Source: Glaesserella parasuis
GTDB taxonomy: Bacteria; Pseudomonadota; Gammaproteobacteria; Enterobacterales; Pasteurellaceae
Reading direction: 5' to 3'
DNA length: 64,000 nt
Assembly (NCBI RefSeq): GCF_002015085.1
Contig: NZ_MUXW01000019.1
Span: 1 to 64,000 of the forward strand
Both the position numbers and the translations under genes were made by a program. How positions within the stretch are numbered: the first letter of the stretch is position 1; each line of letters begins with the position of its first letter. The notes beneath the pieces were generated by a model. The model had not been told where the DNA came from and did not search any database. It worked only from the letters and a program-made list of their open reading frames with translations. Below are positions 45,454 to 55,433 of this stretch, piece after piece.

Positions 45454-46647
45454 ATGAAAGACAAAGCATTGCCGGAAGGGTGGAATAAAATAAATATAAC
45501 TAAAGTATTTACCCAAATATCAACAACAGGTAAAAATATCGCAACCAAAGATTGTTTATCTGTTGGTAAATACCCTGTTATTGATCAAGGTGCTGAATAT
45601 ATTTCAGGCTATTTTAACGATGAAACTAAAGTTATTCCTGTTGAAAATAAGGTAATTGTTTTTGGTGATCATACAAGAAATTTCAAATTAATTGATTTTG
45701 ATTTTATTGTTGGTGCTGATGGTGTAAAAATTTTTCAACCTGCAAAAGATATAGATCCTGATTTTTTTTATTATCAGTGTTTGTCATTAAATTTGCCTAA
45801 TAAAGGTTATCATCGCCATTTTCGTTATTTGAAAGAGTGTGATTTTATTTACCCTTCTTTTTCCCAACAACAAAAACTCGCCAAAAAATTCACCGTACTT
45901 TTATCTCAAGTGGCAGAAATCAAACAACGGCTTGAGAAAATCCCTGCTTTACTGAAAACTTACCGCCAATCTGTGCTGGCAAGAGCTGTTAATGGAGAAT
46001 TATCGGCGAAATGGCGGGAAGAAAATGGGGTAAGTTTGGAGAGTTGGGTATATGAAAAAGCACAACATATTTGTGATAAAGTTCAAAGCGGTTCAACTCC
46101 CAAAGGTAATCCATTTGAGCAAAATGGCACAATTCCTTTTTTGAAAGTTTATAATATAGTAAATCAAGAATTAAATTTTGATTACAAACCTCAATTTGTA
46201 ACTAAAGAACAACACTCACAGCGTTCAATAACATTACCTAATGATGTTTTGATGAATATTGTTGGTCCGCCACTTGGAAAGGTTACGATTGTTACAAATC
46301 AATATTCTGAATGGAATATTAACCAAGCTATTACGCTTTTTAGATGTAATCCTAGAAATTTACATTATAAATTTTTTTACTTTGTCCTTCGAGAAGGTAG
46401 ATTTATTAGAGAAATAGAACACGATTTAAAAGGAATTGTTGGGCAAATTAATATATCTTTAAGTCAATGTAGAGATATGATTGTTCCTGTACCAACTCTT
46501 GAAGAACAAAACTACATCACCCAAGCGGTCGAAAAACACCTAAACTTTGCCAATCAGCTTGAAGCCCAAGTCAATGCAGCTTTGGAACGGGTAAATTTAA
46601 TGACACAAGCTATTTTGGCGAAAGGATTTCGTGGGGAGTTGTTATAA
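45454..46647 (+). CDS. hsdS: Type I restriction-modification specificity subunit HsdS
   Basis: DNA-recognition subunit, 397 residues with two target-recognition domains (about 5-150 and 190-350). Each is followed by a conserved helical region: the first has FTVLLSQVAEIKQRLEKIPA and LLKTYRQSVLARAVNGELS, the second has AVEKHLNFANQLEAQVNAAL. LPEGWNKINITKVFTQIST is the typical TRD start. The TRDs are more AT-rich than neighbouring genes, as expected for frequently exchanged modules. Here hsdS comes first in the order S-R-x-M, separated from hsdM by 5.4 kb, which is unusual. Confidence 0.92.
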   Translation: MKDKALPEGWNKINITKVFTQISTTGKNIATKDCLSVGKYPVIDQGAEYISGYFNDETKVIPVENKVIVFGDHTRNFKLIDFDFIVGADGVKIFQPAKDIDPDFFYYQCLSLNLPNKGYHRHFRYLKECDFIYPSFSQQQKLAKKFTVLLSQVAEIKQRLEKIPALLKTYRQSVLARAVNGELSAKWREENGVSLESWVYEKAQHICDKVQSGSTPKGNPFEQNGTIPFLKVYNIVNQELNFDYKPQFVTKEQHSQRSITLPNDVLMNIVGPPLGKVTIVTNQYSEWNINQAITLFRCNPRNLHYKFFYFVLREGRFIREIEHDLKGIVGQINISLSQCRDMIVPVPTLEEQNYITQAVEKHLNFANQLEAQVNAALERVNLMTQAILAKGFRGELL

Positions 46648-46695
46648 TTGCCAAAATTTTGCCAATAATTTTAAATAAAAACCGAGGAGCGAATA

Positions 46696-49600
46696 ATGGA
46701 AACCAACTTCTCTTTTCTTCAAGCCTTTCCAACCTTATTCAAACAGGTTCAATTTGCAGAGCGTTATTTTTCTGAAGATCCGAATACGTCAATGTATAAA
46801 CTCCGCCAGTTTGGCGAGTTCTTAGCCAAGCAAATTGCCGTACGTTTTCGTTTGGCACTGCCTGAAAATATCACGCAAAATGATCGTTTAAAAGCATTGA
46901 AAGAATGTCGCCTTGATCGTGAGATTTTGTCAATGTTTCATTTTCTCAAAAATGCAGGTAATGAAGCTGTTCACGAAGGGATTGAAGATAGTCAAAAAGC
47001 AATTACGGCAATGATTGCAGCTTGGCAGCTTTCTATTTGGTTTGTTCGTACCTTTGGCGATAATATGGCAAATTTTGAGCCTGTACCGTTTTGTCCGGAT
47101 TATTTACAAGCGGTAAGAAGCAATGAAAATCCTGCAAAATACACCGAAAATCCGACTGCTTCGCAACAGGAAGAACAGCAATTAGTCGAAGCTAATCAAG
47201 CAGAAATTCAAGCCATTTCCACCGCACTTTCAAACCAAAGCGAAGAAGAAAAACAAGCCTTTGATGTGGCGCGCGAAAAACGTGCAGCACAAGCCTTTGA
47301 GCGTTTGAAGAATTATGAATTACGTTTGTTGGACGAAAAACAAACTCGCCTTTTGATGATTGACCCTATGTTGCGAGAAGCCGGCTGGGAAGCCGATAGT
47401 GAAAATTTGGATTATCGAAAAGGTGTTCGCCCTGAAAAAGGACGTTATCTTGCCATTGCTGAATATCCGGTGGGGAAAGATCGTGCAGATTATGTGCTTT
47501 TTTGTGGGTTAGTGCCTGTAGCCATTGTGGAAGCAAAAAAGGCGAATGTGAATGTTGCCGGTAAAGTTGCACAAGCGGAGCGTTATGCGAAACAGTTTGA
47601 GATCACAGAAAATTTAACCGCACCTTGGGTGTTGGCGAAACGGACTGTCGCTTGGGCTTCAGATGAAGGTGCCAATGATGGCTTGCATTTTTATGTACCC
47701 TTTGTGTATTCCTGTAATGGTAAACCTTATCTTAAGCAACAGCTAGAACTGTCGGGGACGTGGTTTAGAGATGTTCGTCAGCCGTCTAATCTTAAGCGTG
47801 CGTTACAACAATTTCATACACCAGATGTATTATTGGAAATGTTAAAAAAAGATGAAGAACAAGCAACGCAAAAACTCGAAAATGAACCCTTTGATTTCTT
47901 GGGGCTACGACCTTATCAAGAGAAAGCTATCCAAGCGGTAGAGCAGAACTTGAGTGAGGGTAAACGAGAAATGTTGCTGGCAATGGCAACGGGAACAGGG
48001 AAAACTCGGACAATTACAGGATTAATTCACCGCTTTTTAAAAACGGATCGTTTTCGCCGAATTCTTTTTTTGGTGGATAGAACCGCACTGGCGGAGCAAG
48101 CGGAAGATACCTTTGGTGGGATGAACGTGGAACCCAACCAAACCTTAAATACGTTGTATAACTTTGCGGTGAATGGTGTGGTTGAACCTGAAACGAAAGT
48201 GAAGGTGGCGACGGTACAATCTTTGGTAAAACAGATTTTTTATTCGGGCGAAGCACCGGCAATTGATCAATTTGACTGTATTATTGTGGACGAAGCCCAT
48301 CGTGGCTATACGCTTGATCAAGAAATGACAGATGGTGAGTTAGAATTTCAAGATAATGAGCAATATTTATCCACGTATCGCCGAGTGTTAGATTATTTTG
48401 ATGCAGTAAAAATTGGTTTGACGGCAACCCCTGCTCTACACACCAAAGAAATTTTTGGTGAGCCTGTTTTTGTCTATTCTTACAAAGAAGCGGTGATTGA
48501 TGATTATTTGGTCGATCACGAGCCTCCGATAGAGATTAAGACGAAACTTAATCAAGATGGTATTCATTTTGAGCGTGGCGAGCAGTTAGAATTTATCGAC
48601 ACCGGTACAGGTGAAGTGGTATTAAGTGAACTTGCCGATGAGCAAAATTTTGATGTAGAGAGTTTTAATCGCACGGTATTAAATGACAGTTTTAATCAAG
48701 TGGTTTGTGAAGGTTTACTGGATTATCTTGATCCTTTTGGCAGCGAAAAAACCTTGATTTTCTGTGCGACAGATCTACACGCTGATAAGATTAAAGGCAT
48801 ATTAGATACCTTATTCAAACAAAAATATGGTGATGAGTATAATACCAATGCCGTGGCGAAAATTACGGGGCAAGCGGATAAACCTAATACGCTTATCAAA
48901 TATTTTAAAAACGAACGTTACCCGAATATCGCCATTACGGTGGATTTGCTTTCTACGGGGATTGATGTACCGGAGATTTGCAATTTAGTCTTTTTACGCC
49001 GTGTAAAATCTCGTGTGCTTTATGAACAGATGAAAGGTCGAGCGACACGTAAATGTGAAGCATTAGGGAAAACAGTGTTCCATATTTACGATGCGGTGGG
49101 TTTATGCCGAGCAATGGCAAGTGTGGATACCATGAAACCGATAGTGAAGAACGTTCATCAACCCATTTCGCAATTAGTGGAAGAATTACAAGCGGTAGGA
49201 AAAATTGAAAATAATGCAAACCCACTAGCCAATGAACATCAGCAGGCATTACTTGAACAAATTAGCCAAAAAATTATGCGATTGCTGCGTAAAGCGGACA
49301 AAATGGCAGAAAAAAGCCCACAGATGAAGGAAAATCTCGCTATTCTTGAACAGGAATGGGGTGTAAAACCTAATTTGTTGCATAAACATTTACTTAAGAT
49401 TGGCGTTCAAGGGGCGGTACAATTTTTCGAAAAACATCGCAATATCTTAACCGAATTTAACCGCTTGCAAGCTATGTTACCAAGCGAACGAATGCCGGTG
49501 ATTTCTACGCACGAAGATGAAGTGCGAGAAATTACCCCAATCTACGGAAAGGGCGAAAGTGCGGACGATTATTTGCAAGAATTTATGGCCTATATTCAAC

Positions 49601-50061
49601 AGCATAGTAACGACAGTGTTGCGATACAGGTAATTATTAACCGCCCTCGCAATCTTACTCGTCAGCAGCTTAAAGAGATTGAGCTTGCTTTAGATGCACA
49701 GGGGTTTAGTAAAGCGAAACTGAATAAAGCAATGGGGCAAAAAACGAACCGTCACATTTCCGCCGGTATTGTGGCGCATATCCGCCGTGCGGCGATTGGC
49801 GAGAGTCTTGTTCCTTTTGAACAGCGTGTTGATCATGCGATTGAAAAATTGTGCCAAGCACATTCATTTAAACCCAACCAACAAAAATGGTTAGAGCGGA
49901 TCGCAAAACAGCTTAAACAAAATCACGATGAAATCTTAGATCGTAGTCGTTTAACCGAGCTATTCCAAGGACAATTTAGTGGTATTCGAGCCGAATTTGG
50001 TGAAACATTAGATGAGTTATTGGCAGAATTAAATGAGGGGCTATGGGATAAAACAGGGTAG
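46696..50061 (+). CDS. hsdR: Type I restriction endonuclease subunit HsdR
   Basis: ATP-dependent translocase and nuclease of the type I system, 1121 residues. An N-terminal DUF4145-like region (about 1-160) precedes the nuclease domain with DYVLFCGLVPVAIVEAKKAN (PD-(D/E)xK type). The helicase motor follows with MATGTGKTRTITGLI, the DEAH box IIVDEAHRGYTLDQEM, LTATPALHTKEIFGEP and STGIDVPEICNLVFLRRVKS. The C-terminal region carries the HsdM/S-binding segment. The gene is intact. It begins 48 bases after hsdS. Confidence 0.94.
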   Translation: METNFSFLQAFPTLFKQVQFAERYFSEDPNTSMYKLRQFGEFLAKQIAVRFRLALPENITQNDRLKALKECRLDREILSMFHFLKNAGNEAVHEGIEDSQKAITAMIAAWQLSIWFVRTFGDNMANFEPVPFCPDYLQAVRSNENPAKYTENPTASQQEEQQLVEANQAEIQAISTALSNQSEEEKQAFDVAREKRAAQAFERLKNYELRLLDEKQTRLLMIDPMLREAGWEADSENLDYRKGVRPEKGRYLAIAEYPVGKDRADYVLFCGLVPVAIVEAKKANVNVAGKVAQAERYAKQFEITENLTAPWVLAKRTVAWASDEGANDGLHFYVPFVYSCNGKPYLKQQLELSGTWFRDVRQPSNLKRALQQFHTPDVLLEMLKKDEEQATQKLENEPFDFLGLRPYQEKAIQAVEQNLSEGKREMLLAMATGTGKTRTITGLIHRFLKTDRFRRILFLVDRTALAEQAEDTFGGMNVEPNQTLNTLYNFAVNGVVEPETKVKVATVQSLVKQIFYSGEAPAIDQFDCIIVDEAHRGYTLDQEMTDGELEFQDNEQYLSTYRRVLDYFDAVKIGLTATPALHTKEIFGEPVFVYSYKEAVIDDYLVDHEPPIEIKTKLNQDGIHFERGEQLEFIDTGTGEVVLSELADEQNFDVESFNRTVLNDSFNQVVCEGLLDYLDPFGSEKTLIFCATDLHADKIKGILDTLFKQKYGDEYNTNAVAKITGQADKPNTLIKYFKNERYPNIAITVDLLSTGIDVPEICNLVFLRRVKSRVLYEQMKGRATRKCEALGKTVFHIYDAVGLCRAMASVDTMKPIVKNVHQPISQLVEELQAVGKIENNANPLANEHQQALLEQISQKIMRLLRKADKMAEKSPQMKENLAILEQEWGVKPNLLHKHLLKIGVQGAVQFFEKHRNILTEFNRLQAMLPSERMPVISTHEDEVREITPIYGKGESADDYLQEFMAYIQQHSNDSVAIQVIINRPRNLTRQQLKEIELALDAQGFSKAKLNKAMGQKTNRHISAGIVAHIRRAAIGESLVPFEQRVDHAIEKLCQAHSFKPNQQKWLERIAKQLKQNHDEILDRSRLTELFQGQFSGIRAEFGETLDELLAELNEGLWDKTG

Positions 50062-50069
50062 GTTTGAAT

Positions 50070-50135
50070 GCTTAAGCAAAACTTAAGCTAAGCGGTCGAA
50101 AAACATCTAAATTTTGTAAATTAATTAGAATAGTA
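50070..50135 (+). pseudogene. Remnant of a second hsdS 3' region
   Basis: A perfect hairpin GCTTAAG/CTTAAGC (50070-50088) is followed by AAGCGGTCGAAAAACATCTA and AATTTTGTAAATTAATTAGAA. This aligns without gaps to hsdS 46523-46563 (coding AVEKHLNFANQLE), with about eight differences in 41 bases, mostly C-to-T. The reading frame is lost. It probably is the tail of a former hsdS copy. The match includes an uptake-signal core, but the similarity continues well beyond it. Confidence 0.55.
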
Positions 50136-50170
50136 GATAGTGCAAGTGATGTTGGTAAAAGGTAAATAAT

Positions 50171-52060
50171 GTGATTTATCCAAAAGAGATTATTGAGTTA
50201 TACGAACAATTGTGTTTGCAAGAAAGTGAAAGCCAACGAATATAAGCTAAACGATGTTCAGATACTGTTAGTGATTCAGTTATGCAAACAGTATGTGCTT
50301 TTGCAAATGAAGTCGGTTTGGAATATGGTTATTTATTACTAGGAGTTAGTGAGCCTGATGATGAGCATAAAAATTATTGGGTTTCAGGTGTTTCTGACTC
50401 TGATCGTGTATTAGATCAAATTCTAACAAATTGTCGTAATCAATTTAAAGTTGTAGTTAATATTGATGCAGGAATGGCAATTATTGAAAATAAAACGGTA
50501 ATTGCTGTAAAAGTATTTGAATTAGATCCAGCTTCTAAACCTTGTAGCTTTTTATCTAGTGGAAAAAATAAAAAGAATTTTACTAAAACAGGCATTTGGC
50601 GAAGAGGACTTAATGGAGATTATGAAGCCACGGTAGATGAGTTACAAAGCATTTATTCTCAAAAACAAGGGCTTTCTTACGAAAATACGTTTTTACCCAA
50701 TGTTACTTGGGATGATATTGATCCTGAAAAAATAGAGGAGTATCGTCGTTTACGTAGGAAAGTGCGACAAGACTCTCCAGAGTTAGATTATGATGATGTG
50801 ACTTTACTTGATACATTTAATTTAATTCGCCAAAAAGATGGTGCTATTCAGCCAAATATTGCGGGGTTATTGTTATTTGGTACAAATGTTGCATTAAGAA
50901 AACATTTACCAATGATTAGAGTGGATTATATTAGGCATCGAGGTTCTCAATGGATCGATGATGAACAGCGTTTTCTTTACACCAAAGATTTTAGAGAATC
51001 TCTATTGACTTTAATACCTCGTTTAGAAGCAATGATCTTAGACGATATACCAGAATATTTTAATTTGGAAGAAAATGCTTTATAAAGAACAGATAGACCA
51101 TTTTTACCACAAAAAGTTGTGCGTGAAGCGGTGGTTAATATGGTTATGAATAGAGATTATGCTGTAAATCAGCCCTCGCAAGTTAATCGCTTTAGTAATC
51201 GTCTTGAATTACAAAATGCAGGATATTCTTTAAAACCATTAGAAGATTTAGGAAATGCAAAATCTATTACTCGAAACCCATTAATTGCTGCGGTTTTGTA
51301 TGATTTAAAATTTGCAGAAACAAAAGGTAGTGGTGTAAACACTATGCGTTCCTTGCTAAAAAAGGCAAAACTTAGCCCACCTATTTTTCACAGTAATCAA
51401 GATAATAATCAATTTAAAGCGACACTGTTGTTACAACATTTGATGCGTGAAGAGCAATTAGAATGGCTAAAATTATTTTCAGAATATAATTTATCGGATA
51501 ATGAAGCTGTTGCGTTGGTATTAGCTCGAGAAACGGGTTTTGTTGATAATTCAGGCCTAAGGGAAATATCAGGTCTTGATACATTAGCAGCAAGTAAATT
51601 ACTTGGTAAGTTAAGAGATAAACATCTTTTAGATAAGTTTGGAAAAGGACAATATACTTTTTATCTGCTATCAGACTTAGCATCTAATATAGATGACAAA
51701 CCTACTAAGCTAGATGATAAACCTACTAAGTTAGATGATAAACCTACTAAGTTAGATGATAAACCTACTAAGTTAGATGAGTTACTTGAGGATTTAGGTA
51801 ATAGAAGTTCTTTTGGACAAATTAGTATAGTGATTGCAATGTTGTGTTTAGAACAGCCTTGTTCAGCAGAGTTTATTGCTGAAAAATTAAATAGAAATCA
51901 GCAATATGTATCCAAAAATTACTTGAAAAAACTAATTGATAGTTGGTATCTCACTTATATTTATCCCGAACAACCAAATCATCCAGAGCAAGCCTATCGA
52001 ACAACAGATAAAGGCAGAGAATGGCTGACCGAAAAAGGAATTATTAATGACAAACAATGA
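50171..52060 (+). pseudogene. AlbA_2/Schlafen-type ATP-binding protein gene, broken by two TAA codons
   Basis: One continuous frame from GTG 50171 (after AAAGG) to 52060 is broken by in-frame TAA at 50243 and 51083. Context makes both look like single-base changes: SESQRI-stop-AKRCSD should be IEAKR, the AlbA_2 motif, and ENAL-stop-RTDRPFLPQ should have Q or E. Recognisable parts are VCAFANEVGLEYGYLLLGVS, KTGIWRRG, VVREAVVNMVMNRDY (GHKL-like HATPase_c_4) and a winged-helix C-terminus. Such genes often sit inside type I RM operons as accessory genes. No insertion, deletion or frameshift is seen, so the loss is recent. Confidence 0.8.
51695..51778 (+). repeat. Four tandem 21-base repeats inside the broken ATP-binding gene
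   Basis: Units of 21 bases (GATAAACCTACTAAGTTAGA plus T) occur four times, the first with two C/T differences. They encode DKPTKLD repeated four times, a flexible linker between the ATPase part and the winged-helix tail. Because the unit is a multiple of three, copy-number change alters linker length, not frame. Confidence 0.9.
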
Positions 52061-53594
52061 AATAGTCCAAAAACTTTGGAATTTGTGTGATGTGCTACGT
52101 GATGATGGCATTAACTACAACGACTATTTAACCGAATTGGTGATGTTGCTGTTTATTAAAATGGTGCACGAAAAAGAGCAATTATTTATTGAAGAGAAAA
52201 CGGAATTTAAACCGTTATTACCCGAAGGCTGCCGTTGGGAAGATTTAAGCGGTAAATCAGGTATCAATCTTTTAGATAACTATCGCCGTATGTTGCTTGT
52301 GCTTTCAACGGGTAAAGAAAATGATGAGATCGTTCATAATAACCCGTTATTGTTAGCGATTTATGCCAATGCAAAAACCTCATTAACGCAACCAAAGCAT
52401 TTAGAGCAATTAGTGCGTAACTTTGATGAAATGGATTGGTTCTCGGCGCAAAAAGATGGTTTGGGCGATTTATATGAGGGATTGCTTGAAAAGAATGCCA
52501 CTGAAACGAAATCAGGTGCAGGGCAATATTTTACGCCACGTGCATTGATTAATTTGATGGTGCGTTGTATTAACCCCGTGGTTGGAGAGGTAATTCAAGA
52601 TCCTGCCGCTGGAACAGCCGGCTTTTTGATTGCTGCCGACCAATATATGCGCAACAAAACCGATGATTATTTTGATTTAAGCGAACAAGATCGTCATTTT
52701 CAAATTCACGAAGCCTTTAAAGGGGTGGAGTTAGTGACCAATACTCGTCGCCTTGCGTTAATGAACTGTTTATTACACGGTATTGAAGGTGGTTCAGAAG
52801 GGGCGGTTATTCAAGGTAACAGCTTAGGTGATGTAGGCAAAAATTTAAAACCTGCTGATATTATCCTTGCGAATCCGCCATTTGGCACCAGTAAAGGCGG
52901 TGATGCGGCGATAACCCGTGATGATTTAACCTTTGAAACGACTAATAAACAGCTGGCTTTCTTGCAGCATATCTATCGTAATTTAAAAGAAGGTGGACGC
53001 GCGGCGGTAGTGTTGCCGGATAATGTTTTGTTTGAAGCCGGTAAAGGGACGGATATTCGCAAAGATTTAATGGATAAATGTCATTTGCATACGATTTTGC
53101 GTTTACCAACGGGGATTTTTTATGCTCAGGGTGTGAAAACTAATGTGCTGTTTTTTGACAAAGTCAGTAACGATGCGGAAAATTCAACTCAAAAAACGTG
53201 GGTTTATGATTTACGTACAAATATGCCGAGCTTTGGTAAACGTACTCCGTTTACAGAAAAATACCTTGAAGCCTTTGAAAAGGTATTTAATCCGACCGAG
53301 CTTGATGTCAATAAGGCGAATATAATGACGATTTTGAGTGCTCGCCAAGAAGGGGAGTGGAGCTATACCGAAGGGGAACAAACAGCGGAAAATAGCCGTT
53401 GGAAATGTTTTGATCGTACTTATATTCGTGATGTAAAAGGCGATAGTTTAGATATTAGCTGGCTTAAAGATAATGCTGCTGTTAGCAGTGAAGATTTGCC
53501 TGAGCCAGAAGAGCTGATTGCGGAAGCAAAAGCCGAATTGGAAGCAGCCCTTGCAGGGTTAGATGAACTATTCGCAGAATTAACCACAAAATAG
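52047..53594 (+). CDS. hsdM: Type I restriction-modification methyltransferase subunit HsdM
   Basis: N6-adenine methyltransferase that with HsdS protects host DNA. The SAM motif [11 protein letters not shown] (184-194) and catalytic NPPF (276-279) are intact, and the N-terminal HsdM_N helical domain covers about residues 5-135. It has 515 residues. Its start overlaps the end of the broken ATP-binding gene by 14 bases, so translation may still be coupled to that gene's last segment. It is followed at 10 bases by rsmG. Confidence 0.94.
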   Translation: MTNNEIVQKLWNLCDVLRDDGINYNDYLTELVMLLFIKMVHEKEQLFIEEKTEFKPLLPEGCRWEDLSGKSGINLLDNYRRMLLVLSTGKENDEIVHNNPLLLAIYANAKTSLTQPKHLEQLVRNFDEMDWFSAQKDGLGDLYEGLLEKNATETKSGAGQYFTPRALINLMVRCINPVVGEVIQDPAAGTAGFLIAADQYMRNKTDDYFDLSEQDRHFQIHEAFKGVELVTNTRRLALMNCLLHGIEGGSEGAVIQGNSLGDVGKNLKPADIILANPPFGTSKGGDAAITRDDLTFETTNKQLAFLQHIYRNLKEGGRAAVVLPDNVLFEAGKGTDIRKDLMDKCHLHTILRLPTGIFYAQGVKTNVLFFDKVSNDAENSTQKTWVYDLRTNMPSFGKRTPFTEKYLEAFEKVFNPTELDVNKANIMTILSARQEGEWSYTEGEQTAENSRWKCFDRTYIRDVKGDSLDISWLKDNAAVSSEDLPEPEELIAEAKAELEAALAGLDELFAELTTK

Positions 53595-53604
53595 GATAAA
53601 CAAA

Positions 53605-54216
53605 ATGTTAGCCAAATTAGACCGCTTGCTCCGTCAAGCAAACATTCCTTTGACCGATCAGCAAAAACAGCAGTTGGTTGATTTCGTGAAATTATTGGAT
53701 AAATGGAACAAGGCGTATAACCTCACTTCTGTGCGTAATCCTGATGAAATGTTGGTTAAGCATATTATGGATAGCCTTGTGGTAAGCCAACATTTACAGG
53801 GGCAACAGTTTATTGATGTGGGAACAGGTCCGGGGTTACCGGGTATTCCGCTGGCGATAGCTAATCCCGACAAACAGTTTGTGTTGTTAGACAGCTTAGG
53901 CAAACGTATTACCTTTATCAAAAATGCTATTCGAGAGCTAAAACTGACTAATGTAACACCTGTGTTAAGTCGGGTTGAAGAGTATCAAGAGCAACAATTT
54001 GACGGCGTATTAAGCCGAGCTTTTGCCTCTCTAAATGATATGGTTGATTGGTGCTACCATTTACCGAATACAAGCGGTCATTTTTATGCGTTAAAAGGAC
54101 AATATCAGCCAGAAGAGTTGGCAGAAGTGGGCAAACCGATTGAGTTGGTGGACATAATTAAATTGAACGTACCTGAGTTAGTTGGAGAGCGACATTTGGT
54201 GGTATTGAATAGATAA
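53605..54216 (+). CDS. rsmG: 16S rRNA (guanine527-N7)-methyltransferase RsmG (GidB)
   Basis: Methylates G527 of 16S rRNA using SAM. The SAM motif [20 protein letters not shown] lies near residues 70-90, and PVLSRVEEY and the family ALKGQ are present. It has 203 residues. In most gammaproteobacteria rsmG directly follows mnmG; here the type I RM genes lie between them and rsmG sits 10 bases after hsdM, possibly using its transcript. An exact ACAAGCGGTC uptake signal lies at 54070-54079 in the gene. Confidence 0.95.
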   Translation: MLAKLDRLLRQANIPLTDQQKQQLVDFVKLLDKWNKAYNLTSVRNPDEMLVKHIMDSLVVSQHLQGQQFIDVGTGPGLPGIPLAIANPDKQFVLLDSLGKRITFIKNAIRELKLTNVTPVLSRVEEYQEQQFDGVLSRAFASLNDMVDWCYHLPNTSGHFYALKGQYQPEELAEVGKPIELVDIIKLNVPELVGERHLVVLNR

Positions 54217-54299
54217 TAATAGGTACAGTGGTAGTGTAATAGACAAAATAGTTTTCAAAAAGTAGATTAATTCCTTGTAATATAGTGCTAATTCAACTT

Positions 54300-54911
54300 T
54301 TAGTAACCATTTTGTCTACTATGTTTTTTCTTCCAACCCCTATCTTCCTGCCCTCGCCACAAACGCTGAATATTATCGTGATGGCGATAGACTAATAGAC
54401 AACAAACTAATGCGACAGGGAATGTTAATTCAGGGCTAAACCACCAAATATAAAGTGGAACGATCAATGCTGTAATAACTGCACTTAGCGATGAATAACC
54501 AGAAATCAAAAAAACGAACAACCACGTTCCCACCGCTAATCCAGCAACTGAATAGCCCATTGGAATGATTGCTCCAAAGGCAGTTGCAACCCCTTTGCCA
54601 CCTTGGAACTTAAAGAAAACGGGGAAAATATGTCCAAGACAAGCTGCCAAAGCAATAAAGCCAATCACCGAAATTGGCAGTTCTAAATAAAAACCAAGAG
54701 AAACAGGTAGCATACCTTTTAAGATGTCCGCCATTAAAACACCTAATGCCGATAACTTTCCGCCTATGCGTAGGACGTTTGTTGCCCCTGGGTTATGTGA
54801 TCCGTGTTCTCGTGGATCGGGTAGTCCTGCTAATCGACAAAAAATGACGGCACTTGAAATAGAACCAAGCAAATATGCCCCTAAAATCAGTAAATAAGCA
54901 ATAACGCTCAT
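54300..54911 (-). CDS. plsY: Acyl-phosphate:glycerol-3-phosphate acyltransferase PlsY
   Basis: Inner-membrane enzyme that transfers an acyl group from acyl-phosphate to glycerol 3-phosphate, the first phospholipid step. It has about five membrane segments in 203 residues. Conserved loops are [32 protein letters not shown] and [13 protein letters not shown] (glycerol-phosphate binding). It is divergent from folB, a neighbour also seen in E. coli. It is convergent with rsmG, and the 83 bases between them show no clear terminator. Confidence 0.93.
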   Translation of the reverse strand: MSVIAYLLILGAYLLGSISSAVIFCRLAGLPDPREHGSHNPGATNVLRIGGKLSALGVLMADILKGMLPVSLGFYLELPISVIGFIALAACLGHIFPVFFKFQGGKGVATAFGAIIPMGYSVAGLAVGTWLFVFLISGYSSLSAVITALIVPLYIWWFSPELTFPVALVCCLLVYRHHDNIQRLWRGQEDRGWKKKHSRQNGY

Positions 54912-54987
54912 TTTTTCCCCTTATTTGTTGCTTACTTTGTGCTATATTTTACCTTAACTTTCAAAAAGAAAAACAAGGAAAGATCCG

Positions 54988-55335
54988 ATGACTGATAAAG
55001 TTTTTATTCACGAACTCACCGTTTTTGCATCTATTGGGGCTTATGAGTGGGAACATACCATTAAACAACGTTTAGTTTTCAATATTGAAATGGCGTGGGA
55101 TTTTAGCCGAGCTGTCGCAGATGATGATGTACAGTACTGCTTAAGTTATGCGGAAGTTTCACAAAAGATCCTTGATTTTGTTGAAAATACACCGTTTAAG
55201 TTGGTTGAAACCGTTGCTTATCGAGTGGCCAAACTACTGCAACACGAGTTTGGAGTGAAATCATTACGCATTGAATTACACAAGCCTAAAGCAGTTGCTC
55301 AAGCCTCAAGTGTTGGTGTAATTGTTGAACGATAA
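54988..55335 (+). CDS. folB: Dihydroneopterin aldolase FolB
   Basis: Converts dihydroneopterin to 6-hydroxymethyl-dihydropterin and glycolaldehyde in folate synthesis. VFIHELTVFASIGAYEWEHT is the family start, SYAEVSQKILDFVE lies in the middle, and SLRIELHKPKAV carries the catalytic lysine region. It has 115 residues and is preceded by AAGGAAAG. It appears to be transcribed alone, divergent from plsY. Confidence 0.93.
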   Translation: MTDKVFIHELTVFASIGAYEWEHTIKQRLVFNIEMAWDFSRAVADDDVQYCLSYAEVSQKILDFVENTPFKLVETVAYRVAKLLQHEFGVKSLRIELHKPKAVAQASSVGVIVER

Positions 55336-55355
55336 AGCGTACTATTATTACTAAA

Positions 55356-55371
55356 TGCGATCTAGATCACA
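55356..55371. promoter_or_regulatory. CRP site upstream of cdd
   Basis: TGCGATCTAGATCACA matches TGTGA-N6-TCACA with one mismatch and has a palindromic core. It lies 63 bases before the cdd start, consistent with the CRP control of cdd known in E. coli. I did not identify a CytR site. Confidence 0.65.
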
Positions 55372-55433
55372 GTTATCCCATTGATTTCTCATTATAATTT
55401 TCGCCCCTAATTTTTAGCATAAAGGAGCATTCT

